Shown: positions 55,128 through 64,000 of the stretch, in pieces
How the letters are laid out: each line of letters begins with the position of its first letter
Position numbering within the stretch: the first letter of the stretch is position 1
NCBI RefSeq assembly: GCF_042477335.2
Contig: NC_091248.1
Span: 121,480,501 to 121,544,500, forward strand
Reading direction: 5' to 3'
DNA length: 64,000 nt
Origin: Ovis canadensis
Taxonomy: Eukaryota; Chordata; Mammalia; Artiodactyla; Bovidae
Notes under the pieces: model-generated
Database searches by the model: none
The model's input: the letters and a program-made list of their open reading frames with translations, nothing else
Told to the model about the DNA's origin: nothing
Translations under genes and position numbers: made by a program

Positions 55128-56944
55128 ACTTATCCCAATTTCATCCAATCCACTAGCCAACTTTCTTATTTATTTATTTTTTTATTGAAGGATAATGGCT
55201 TTACAGAATTTTGTTGTTTTCTGTTAAACCTCAATATGGATCAGCCATAGGTATACGTATATCCCCTCCCTCTTAAACCTCCCTCCCATCTCCCTCCCCA
55301 TCCCACCCCTCTAGGTTGATTCAGAGCCCTTGTGTGAGTTTCCTGAGCCATAGAGCATATCCCCATTGGCTATCTGTTTTACACATGGTAATGTAAGTTT
55401 CCATGTTACTCTTTCCATACATCTCACCTTCTCCTCCCCTCTCCCCATGTCCGTAAGTCTGTTCTCTATGTCTGATTCTCCATTGCTGCCCTGTAAGTAA
55501 ATTCTTCAGTACCATTCTTCTAGACTCTGTATATTTGTGTTAGAACACGATATTTATCTTTCTCTTTCTGACTCACTTCACTCTGTGTAATAGGTTCTAG
55601 GCTCATCCACCTCATCAGAACTGACTCAAATGTGTTCCTTTTTATGGCTGAGTAATATTCCATTGTGTATACGTACCAAAACTTTATCCATTCATCTGTC
55701 AATGCACACTTAGGTAGCTTCCATGTTCTAGCTACTGTTAATAGTGCTTCAGTGAACAATGGGATACATGTGTCTTTTCCAATCCTGGTTTCCTCAGGGT
55801 ATTATGACTAGATTGCTGGGTCATATGGTGGTTTTATTCCTAGTTTTTTTTAAGGAATCTCCATACCGTCTTCCATAGTGGCTGTATCAATTTACATTCT
55901 CACCAACAGTGCAAGAGCATTCCCTTTTCCCCACACCTTCTCCAGCATTTATTGTTGGTAGACTTTTTGATGATGACCATTCTGACAGGTGTGAAGCGAT
56001 AATCTCATTGTAGTTTTTATTTGCATTTCTTTAATAGTGAGTGATGTTGAGCATCTTTTCATGTGTTTGCTAGCCGTCTGTATGTCTTTTGGGGAGAAAT
56101 GTCTGGTTAGGTCTTTTTCCCTCCTTTTGATTGGGTGGTTTGTTTTTCTGGCATTGAGTTGTATGAGCTGTTTGTATATTTTGGAATTTAATCCTTTGTC
56201 TGTTGTTTCATTTGCCATTATTTTCTCCCATTCTGAGGGTCTTTTCACCTTGCTTACGGTTTCCTTTGCTGTGCAAAAGCTTTTAAGTTTAATCAGGTCC
56301 CACTTGTTCTCTTGTTTTTATTTTTGTTACTCTAGGAGGTGGGTCATAGAGGATCTTGCTTTGATTTATGTCATCAAGTGTTCTGCCTATGTTTTCCTCT
56401 AAGAGTTTTATAGCTTCTGGTCTTTAATCCATTTTGAGTTTATCTATGTGTATGGTGTTAGGAAGTGTTCTAATTTCATTCTTTTACATGTAGCTGTCCA
56501 GTTTTCTCAGCACCATTTATTGAAGGGGCTGTCTTTGCCCCATTGTATATTCTTGCCTCCTTTGTCAAAAATAAGGTACCCATAGGTGCATGGCTTTATT
56601 TTGGGGCTTTCTATCTTGTTCCATTTGTCTATATTTCTGTTTTTGTGCCAGTACCATACTGTCTTGATGACTGTAGCTTTGTAGTATAACCTGAAGTCAG
56701 GAAGGATGATTCCTCCAGCTCCATTCTTCTTTCTCAAAGCTGCTTTGGCTATTTGGGGTCTTTTGTGTTTCCATATGAATTGTGAAATTTTTTGTTCTAG
56801 TTCTGTGAAAAATGCCATTTGTAATTTGATAGGGATTGCACTGAATCTGTGGATAGCATTTGGCAGTATAGTCATTTTCACAATATTGATTCTTCCTACT
56901 CAGGGAGATGGAATATCTCTCCATTTGTTTATGTCATCTTTGAT

Positions 56945-57712
56945 TTATTTCATTAGTGTTTTATAATTTTCTGTGTACAGTTCTTTTTTCTCCTTAGGTA
57001 AGTTTATTCCTAGATATCTAATTCTTTTTGTTGCAATGGTGAATGGGATTGATTCCTTAATTACTCTTTCTGATTTTTCATTGTTATTATATAGAAATGC
57101 TAGCAACTTTTGTGTATTGAGTTTGTATCCTGCAATTTTGCTAAATTCACTGATTAGCTCTAGTATTTTCTGATAACTATCTTTAGGGTTTTCTATGTAC
57201 AGTATCATGTCATCTGCAAACAGTGAGAGCTTTGCTTCTTTTCTGATCTGGATTTCTTTTATTTCTTTTTCTTCTCTGACTACTGTAGCTTGGACTTTCA
57301 AAACTATGTTAAATAGTAGTGGTGAAAGTGGACACCCTTGACTTGTTCCTGATCTTAGGGAGAATGCTTTCAGCTTTTCACCATTGAGAATAATGTTTGC
57401 TGTAGGCTTATCATATATGGCCTTTACTATGTTGAGGTAAGTTCTTTCTATGCCCATTTTTTGAAGTGTTTTAATCATAAGTGGGTGCTGAATTTTGTCA
57501 AAGGCTTTTTCTGCATTATCTATTGAGATTATCATATGATTTTTATCTTTCAATTTGTTAATATGGTGTGTCTCATTGATTGATTTGTATATATTGAAGA
57601 ATCCTTGCATTCCTGGAATAAACCCAACCTGATCATGGTGTATGAGCTTTTTGATATGTTGCTCAATTCTGTTTGCTAAAATTTTGTTAAGGATTTTTGC
57701 ATCTATGTTCAT
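56945..57712 (-). pseudogene. L1 ORF2 reverse-transcriptase fragment
   Basis: 255 codons of L1 ORF2 [36 protein letters not shown] (usually DAEKAFD), [18 protein letters not shown] and [16 protein letters not shown] mark RT blocks in order, with the catalytic FADD near residue 165. It reads out at NYKTLMK. The endonuclease side and C-terminal region are out of frame (57789-58052 and 56507-56881). It is a retrotransposon relic, not a host gene. Confidence 0.85.
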
Positions 57713-58069
57713 CAGTGATATCAGCCTGTGGTTTTCTTTTTTTTGTGTTGTCTTTGTCTGGTTTTGGTATCAGGGTGATGGTGGCCTCTTATAATGAGTT
57801 TGGAAGGGTTCTTTCCTCTGCATTTTTCTGAAAGAATTTTAGAAGGATAGGCATTAGCTCTTCTATAAATGTTTGATAGAATTCTCCTGTGAAACCATCT
57901 GGTCCTGGGCTTTTGCTTTTTGGGAGATTTATGATTACAGCTTCAATTTCAGTGCTTGTAATTGGGTTGTTCATAATTTCTATTTCTTCTTGGTTCAGTC
58001 TTAGAAGGTTGAACTTTTCTAAGAAACTGTCCATTTCTTCCAAGTTATCCATTTTATTGCCATATAGTT

Positions 58070-58534
58070 GTTCATAATCAGTTCAGTTCAGTTCAGTCGC
58101 TCAGTCGTGTCCAACTCTTTGCGACCCCATGAATCGCAGCACGCCAGGCCTCCCTGTCCATCACCAACTCCCGGAGTTCACTCAGACTCAAGTCCATCGA
58201 GTCCGTGATGCCATCCAGCCATCTCATTCTCAGTCGTCCCCTTCTCCTCCTGCCCCCAATCCCTCCCAGCATCAGAGTCTTTTACAATGAGTCAACTCTT
58301 CACATGAGGTGGCCAAAGTACTGGAGTTTCAGCTTTAGCATCAGTCCTTCCAAGGAAATCCCAGGACTGATCTCCTTTAGAATGGACTGGTTGGATCTCC
58401 TTGCAGTCCAAGGGACTCTCAAGAGTCTTCTCCAACACCACAGTTCAAAAGCATCAATTCTTTGGCGCTCAGCCTTCTTCACAGTCCAACTCTCACATCC
58501 ATACATGACCACAGGAAAAACCATAGTTCATAAT
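58070..58534 (-). mobile_element. BovB 3' fragment in L1, with 9-bp target-site duplication
   Basis: GTTCATAAT at 58070-58078 and 58526-58534 bounds a 447-bp BovB piece. It is younger than the L1 it interrupts. Confidence 0.93.
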
Positions 58535-58790
58535 AGTCTCTTATAATTCTTTGTATTTTTGCATTGTCTGTTGTAACCTCTCCTTTTTAATTTTGTTGAT
58601 TTGTTTCTTCTCTCTTTTGTTCTGAATGAGTCTGGCTAAAGGTTTGTCAATTTTGTTTATCCTCTCAAAGAACCAGCTTTTAGTTTTATTAATCTTTACT
58701 ATTACTTCTTTCATTTCTTTTTCATTTATTTTTGCTCAGATCTTTATGATTTATTTCCTTCTACTAATTTTTTTTTTGTTTGTTTGTTTG

Positions 58791-59137
58791 TTTAGCCTAC
58801 TTTCTGATTGGACACCTACCAAACTTTCCCAATACCAGTGCCTGGCTAACCTTCAAGTGAGTTCCTACAGATGCTTAATAATAGTCTGCTTATTCAATGA
58901 TGAAATTGCCACAGCTTCCCTGTCAACCAACATTCTTCTGTTTGTCTTGAGCTTACTTCTGCTCACCTTATTCTTACACTGATATTTCTTACTGATTCCT
59001 GCCATTGCTGCTCCTTCTAATGCCACCACCACTGCTAAAACAATAGCTTAGAAAAGTTCCTGGAATATAGTAAACAGTCAGTAAATGTTTGCTGCTGTTC
59101 TTACTATCACTGCTCCTACCAACATATTCAGTCTCCT
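58791..59137. other. No gene; short MIR/L2 3' end near 59040-59115
   Basis: GAAAAGTTCCTGGAATATAGTAAACAGTCAGTAAATGTTTGC resembles a MIR/L2 3' end. The rest is unassigned. Confidence 0.45.
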
Positions 59138-59591
59138 AGGACCACCAAACATGACCACTGGAAAAACAGTTGGACTGTGAAGAAAGCTGAGCACCCAAGA
59201 ATTGATGCTTTTGAACTGTGGTGTTGGAGAAGATTCTTGAGAGTCCCTTGGACTGCAGGGAGATCCAACCAGTCCATTCTAAAGGAGCTCAGTCCTGGGT
59301 GTTCTTTGGAAGGAATGATGCTAAAGCTAAAACTCCAATACTTTGGCTACCTCATGCGAAGAGCTGACTCATTGGAAAAGACTCTGATGCTGGGCGGGAT
59401 TGCGGGCAGGAGGAGAAGGGGATGACAGAGGATGAGATGGCAGGATGGCATCACCAACTTAATGGACGTGAGTCTGAGTGAACTCTGGGAGTTGGTGGTG
59501 GACAGGGAGGCCTGGCGTGCTGGGATTCATGGGGTTGCAAAGAGTCAGACATGACTGAGTGACTGAACTGAACTGAACTGAAGGACCACCA
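59138..59591 (+). mobile_element. BovB 3' fragment with 10-bp target-site duplication and inverted 5' tip
   Basis: AGGACCACCA at 59138-59147 and 59582-59591. At the 5' tip, CATGACCACTGGAAAAAC (59150-59167) is in reverse orientation relative to the rest of the element. Confidence 0.93.
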
Positions 59592-61198
59592 TATGTCAAA
59601 CAATTATACGTTAAACCTGGTGCCAAGTATTCTACATATATTATCTCACTTAATACATTTTTACTGAGAATATTGAAACCATTCAAGTAAAATCTTTAGG
59701 TGTTTCAAAATTGATCTCCTTAGAATTTGAGCCCTTCACTTATTCTGTCTCAGAAAAGAGCCATGGTCTTCCTCTCCCAAATGTATTGGAGAAGAACACT
59801 CCAATATGTATCTCATTCCCAATCCTTGTCTTCACTCCCAAGGCCATGTCTCCTTGTTCTCTGACTCTCTAGATTCTTCTGTCTCTCCCTTTCCCCTGGC
59901 TCCTTTCTCAGCCTTCAGATGTGCTCAGGTCTGCCTAACTTGTCCTGAAATCCCCAAGTTTGGATTGGTCTCTGTATAAGATTCTGTCACATTTTTCTCC
60001 TCATCGCTGCACACATCCTTAGGTAAGTTTTCAGTCTATCTTGCACTTCTTGCCTGACTTCTCTGTTCCTGGAACCCACCTCTATCATTTCTGAACTAAT
60101 CACAGTTGATTTCCAGATACCAAAACCCTCTTCTAACTTCTCATTCTCTTAGATTTTTTTTCCAGCCAATTTGCCCTTTTGACCATTATATCCTTGAAAA
60201 TCTTCTTTGGTTTGAATGACAGGACAGATTTTTGATTCTCGCACACATTTCTATGCACATTCCTGACCTTTCCCTGCCTCTTTGAGGCCAGATGGTGAGC
60301 ATCATGAGAGGGCATCGTTTGAGGTATGTTGGAAACAAAGCGTGCACAGAAGGTTCGGGTTGGGGCAGCAGGAGAGTCATTATTCACACTGTCAGAGGGA
60401 AGCCAAGAGGACACAAGAAGGCAGAGAAAGCCAGAAAGTTCATATTCCTAGCATGAATTGATGGTGGAGATAGCTGAAGTTGTAGGTGAAATATTATGAA
60501 TGTCTGGGCATGACTGGTGAAAGGGTTTATGAAAACTGATGGAGCTGGAGCAAGGAAGGGCAGAAGGCCGCATGTGGTAGGTGGGTAGGTGACGGGAAAG
60601 TAGGCTGGCTGATGGAGAAGAACAGATGGAGACCAGGAAAAAAAGAATAGAGGAAAGCAGCCTTGGCACCTCTTTACTTACCTCCTCCAGGCAAAATTCA
60701 TCCTGAATTGGCTTTGCTCAGAGACCGGGGGTAAGGATAGCATGAAGCAGCAGGCTGAGTGACTGTGAGAGCAAGGGGAAGACCTGGGTTGGTCTGATTA
60801 TTGGCCGTGGAAAGAGTGGAACCTGGCAGACATACAGTAAGCAAGGTGCGTGGACCGTCACCGTCCTTCCTCTGTAGTAAAAACAGAGCAGTGTTCTACT
60901 CTGTTAGATCCTTCTAATAGATCCTTTGTGTATTCATTACCCAGTTCAGCAGTTATCCACATTTTGCCGATTCAGTTTAATCTGTCTTTGCCCCACCAGC
61001 TTTGAATATTTGTTTTAAAGCAAAGGCAGAACATCCTATTATTTCACCCATAAATAATTTAGTGCACTGATTTATTTAGTATCTAAGCACCTGCACACAC
61101 TGGTGCATTTTCTGCTTCTGTAGCTATTCATGTTGTTTCTTCAGTTATGATCTTTGAGCACCAGGTGAGTCTTAAAAATGAGTGTAGCCGAAAAGCCC
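59592..61198. other. No established gene (about 1.6 kb)
   Basis: Mixed sequence. 60900-61060 (GTTCAGCAGTTATCCACATTTTGCC...TATTTCACCCATAAATAATTTAG) recalls an old L1 3' region, but I cannot place it firmly. Confidence 0.35.
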
Positions 61199-61400
61199 AG
61201 TGGTGGTTTAGTTGCTAAGTCAGGTCTGCCTTTTTGTGACACCGTGAACTATAGCCTACCAGGCTCCTTTCTCCTTGGGATCTCTCAGGCAAGAATACTG
61301 GAGTGGGTTGCCATATCCTTCTCCAGGACATTTTTTTGTGCCCCAGGGATTGAACCCATGTCTCATGCATTGCAGGCGTGAGCCACCAGGGAAGGCCTAA
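61199..61400 (-). mobile_element. Bov-tA SINE, diverged
   Basis: AGTGGTGGTTTAGTTGCTAAGTCAGG to GTGAGCCACCAGGGAAGGCC, reversed. Confidence 0.85.
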
Positions 61401-61526
61401 AACCTGGTGAGTTCTGCCGATGGGTGTAAGGGCTCTGAAACTAGCATCTTCTGTCTCCTTTAAATTTTGTGGCTTACGAGGCCCCACTAAAAACTAGAAC
61501 TTACTCCTTAAATTAAAGCAAGTTGC

Positions 61527-61649
61527 AACTCAACGGACATGAGTTTGAGCAAACTCTGGGAAATAGTGAAGGACAGGGAAGCCGGCCATGCTGCAGGCCA
61601 TGGGGTCACAAAGATTCAGACATGATTGAGCAGCTGAATATCAACAATT
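61527..61649 (+). mobile_element. BovB extreme 3' end (about 120 bp)
   Basis: CAACGGACATGAGTTTGAGCAAACTCTGGG to ACATGATTGAGCAGCTGAATATC. Confidence 0.8.
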
Positions 61650-62559
61650 CATTTCTTAAGCAATCAGCTTGGTCTTGAAATTTGTCTTTTGGGAAAAAAA
61701 GCCTTGTTATTTAAAAGTCTCTGAGCTAGTCTCGTAGCAACCTTAGAATCATTTGTAATCAGCCTAAGTTATAAAGCAACTAACTCTGGGAGGTAAGTGT
61801 TGGAGATAAATGAGCCAAACTAGCAGGAGCATGAAAGAATGCAAGACATAACTAAAAATATCATACTGTATACAGTGCCTCCAATAAGCAGTACAAAACA
61901 TAAGAGTTCTCAGTAGTTATAATGAGCCAACCAGATAAATCATTACATTGTTGTATGTCATTTAATAAAGGATATTTTTCTAATGCATGAATTTACTTAC
62001 AATAGGAATCCCTCCAAAAAAGTCACATTTCATGCTATATTTGAATCATCTTTATTAAGGAGAATAAATTGTATAAACCCAGGGTCATGTAGACAATCTG
62101 GGACAAGAGAGCTGAGCACTCAACAGGTTTAAGGAAGTTAAAGAAAGGTAGTGTTGAACACAAGGGTGGGACTTGATCTTGCTTGGTCAGGAGCCAAGGG
62201 CAGGAGGGATTTGTATAGGATACTAATGGAAGGTAAATTCAGAAAAGGACCTGGAGGTAAGGTGGTGGATGTCATAAACTGTGTTTTGTAGAACATTAGT
62301 GCCAAGCAGATTGTTCCTAAGTTTCCATTGAAAAAAGTGTTCTTTTCAAAATGTATTTTAAAATGCTGATTAAAAGATAGTTTCCAGTCTTGATCACATA
62401 TTCAGGTTTTTAAGTAATATGCATGTAAATGGAGAAGAGATGATAGAACAGGCAGATTTCTTTCTTTACTTTTAAAAAATAAAGCATATATTATTAACAT
62501 CCAAAGAGCGTGTATTTCTCAGCACACGGTTTGGGAAGTACCAAGTTAAGGAATGGAGA
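61650..62559. other. No gene or repeat recognised
   Basis: AT-rich sequence with unrelated short runs. Confidence 0.35.
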
Positions 62560-63040
62560 GTTACAAAAAGTTCTTTTAGGAGACGAAGTGACGTGTTACC
62601 AGGGTTACTCTGGTGTGGTTTTAAGATGGAGTGAAAATGGAAACAAAGAGAAGGCTATGGCAAGAGTTGAAAGGTGAAGTCCCGAGGGCCTGGATTTGAG
62701 CAGTGGTGTGAGAACAGAAAGAGAAAGTAGTTTACATATAGGAGATAACACAAAGAATGAACCTTCTATCAATAGATACCCAAACGAGACTGGTGAGGGT
62801 GAGGGATAAGTCAAGAGCTATTCTGTTTTCCAGGGCAGGCAAAATTTGCAACCATTGACAGAAATGGAGGTGGACAGAGAGAGACAGCGAGCGAGTGAGC
62901 TTGCTGTGGTCAGAACTGGGCTCACTGAGCTGCACGTGGCCATTCAGGTGATGAGGCACAACAGCTGCTGTTGTGGGTATAAAGTCCAGGAGAGGAAGGG
63001 CAGGGCAGGACAAGGAGGCTTGGAAATTTTTGTGACTGGG
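62560..63040 (-). mobile_element. L2-like LINE fragment
   Basis: GAAGTGACGTGTTACCAGGGTTACTCTGGTGTGG, then GCTATGGCAAGAGTTGAAAGG, loosely follows the reversed L2 seen at 46885-48115. Confidence 0.4.
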
Positions 63041-63091
63041 TTTTGAGTGGTGGAAGGCTGATATTAAGAGTCTAGGCAGACTTTACAGGAA

Positions 63092-63325
63092 GTGTGGTAT
63101 ACTGGAAAGAATACAATGTCTGGAGTCAGGAAGTCTGGTTTCTAGTTCTATCTCTGTCAATAATTCTTTACAACTTTGGACAAATTATTTATCTTATCGG
63201 AACCTCTCAGATAGATGATAGATAGACAATAAAGACGCCTATCCCAAAGGACTGTTGTGAAGGTTGAATTAGATCGTATTTGTGCAGTATAAACTCTAAA
63301 GAGCTGTACCAATATTAGTTACTAC
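63092..63325 (+). repeat. MIR SINE
   Basis: AGTGTGGTATACTGGAAAG, TTCTAGTTCTATCTCTGTC, CAACTTTGGACAAATTATTTATC and AAAGGACTGTTGTGAAGGTTGAATTAG match MIR in order. Confidence 0.7.
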
Positions 63326-63734
63326 TATGAGTGATAGGTCCAGAGAGTTAAAAAGCTAGATTCAGAGATCAGTGCCAGAGTAAGTGGGTAGAGACCATTA
63401 TATTTCATGTCTATACAAGTGCGAGGATCTGAGAAACTGAACTGGTATGGGGGGGCGGGTACAGTAGGGTAAAAGTGGGCAAATATTTTGTAAGAAGAAA
63501 TTCTGATAACGATTATTAGAGATCTGCTTATCAGGAATCTGGGGGTATGAGGGGGCTGGTCCCTGGGTGCCCTGCATGAAGAAAGAATCTAAGCAGTCCG
63601 CCTGGGGTGGAAGACAAGGACACTCACTCCCTTGGAATGCCAAGAGCAATAGCAAGAGTAAGACTGGCAACGGCCAGAATTCCTCTGATAGTCAGGAGCA
63701 GAGCATACTTAAGGGGGTCCTTCAGTAGTAAAAA
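63326..63734. other. No established gene near the window end
   Basis: On the minus strand, 63670-63580 encodes a Leu-rich run (MPVLLLLLLLAFQGSEC) that could pass for a signal peptide, and a GTGAGT lies in the same stretch. Without homology I do not call it an exon. Confidence 0.25.
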
Positions 63735-63830
63735 TAGAACAATAATAATTAACACTCTAGCACTTACTGTGCGCCAGGCACTACTATAAGCTCTCCCCTC
63801 ATAGTGACTGAATCACTTGGTCCTCAGATA
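63735..63830 (-). repeat. MIR fragment
   Basis: CTAGCACTTACTGTGCGCCAGGCACTACTATAAGCTC...TAGTGACTGAATCACTTGGTCCTCA matches a reversed MIR/L2 3' end. Confidence 0.6.
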
Positions 63831-63842
63831 ACCCTACTTCTT

Positions 63843-63960
63843 GTTGTTCAGTCTTGTCTTACTCTTTGGGACCCCATGGACTGCAGCACACCAAGCTCCT
63901 CTCTCCTCCACAATCTCTGAGTTTGCTCAGATTCATGTCCATCAAAAAATTCAGTCTTGT
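63843..63960 (-). mobile_element. BovB 3' end fragment
   Basis: TTGTTCAGTCTTGTCTTACTC...GATTCATGTCCATCAAAAAATTCAGTC is diverged reversed BovB. Confidence 0.7.
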
Positions 63961-64000
63961 CACATTGATTCCAAAATACTGAGAAAAACTCTTGTCTTAG

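Larger units (their letters stand above)
55163..58790 (-). mobile_element. 5'-truncated bovine-type L1 (about 3.2 kb), split by BovB
   Basis: The 3' end is a reversed A-rich tail (TTATTTATTTATTTTTTTATTG), followed by the 3' UTR with its GGTTGATTCAGAGCCC region, then ORF2 read backwards to about 58078 and, after the BovB, 58535-58790. The surviving RT frame 56945-57712 includes [35 protein letters not shown] and FADD (57209-57220). 57789-58052 carries [14 protein letters not shown]. Frameshifts separate the pieces. No ORF1 or endonuclease. Confidence 0.9.

Noticed and set aside
63580-63670. Possible signal-peptide exon on the minus strand
   Set aside because: A short Leu run next to a MIR at the window edge. 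No homology or second exon visible.
1-64000. CRISPR arrays, tRNA, rRNA or snRNA genes
   Set aside because: No regularly spaced repeats. The tRNA-like B-box sequences all belong to Bov-tA SINE heads, and no U6, 7SK, Y or 5S signature was seen.

Overview
The window reads as nuclear DNA of a ruminant, most likely a bovid. It is dense in ruminant-specific retroposons: BovB (RTE-type) LINEs ending in AACTGA-type tails, tRNA-derived Bov-tA SINEs, dimeric Bov-A2 SINEs ending in AGC repeats, and a bovine-type L1. A CHR-type cetartiodactyl SINE and a background of ancient mammalian repeats (MIR, L2, MER5A, old L1, CR1/L3) are also present. Repeat names rest on recognised family sequences, not on a database search.

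Only two protein-coding genes are convincing, both olfactory receptors (ORs) on the minus strand in single coding exons: an OR family 2-like receptor (12077-13018, 313 aa) and an OR family 10-like receptor (37561-38538, 325 aa). Each has a good splice acceptor 17-28 nt before its ATG, as expected for ORs whose 5' UTR lies on separate upstream exons. A third OR at 340-1396 is a pseudogene paralogous to the 12 kb gene, cut in two by a BovB insertion that itself carries a SINE. An OR2-like gene beside an OR10-like gene would suit the OR cluster on human 7q34-q35 (cattle chromosome 4), but that is inference.

Layout: 0-7 kb, broken OR and piled-up BovB pieces, including an internally deleted BovB with an open 399-codon frame. 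7-18 kb, the intact OR2-like gene with flanks that partly repeat those of the pseudogene. 18-27 kb, two long BovB copies in opposite orientation. 27-37 kb, low-complexity and ancient repeats, an LTR-like block, L2 and SINEs. 37.5-38.6 kb, the CpG-rich OR10-like gene. 39-50 kb, repeat-poor DNA with MIR, CR1/L3 and a long L2 holding a strong CTCF-like motif. 50-59 kb, AT-rich L1 territory with a 3 kb bovine L1 split by BovB. 59-64 kb, BovB, L2 and MIR.

Nothing resembles an operon or an undescribed multi-gene system. The observations most worth checking are the mosaic divergence of the OR duplicates (about 94% in one part, about 73% in the other), two independent BovB insertions sharing the same stop and the same 1-bp deletion, and the internally deleted BovB with a long open reverse-transcriptase frame.
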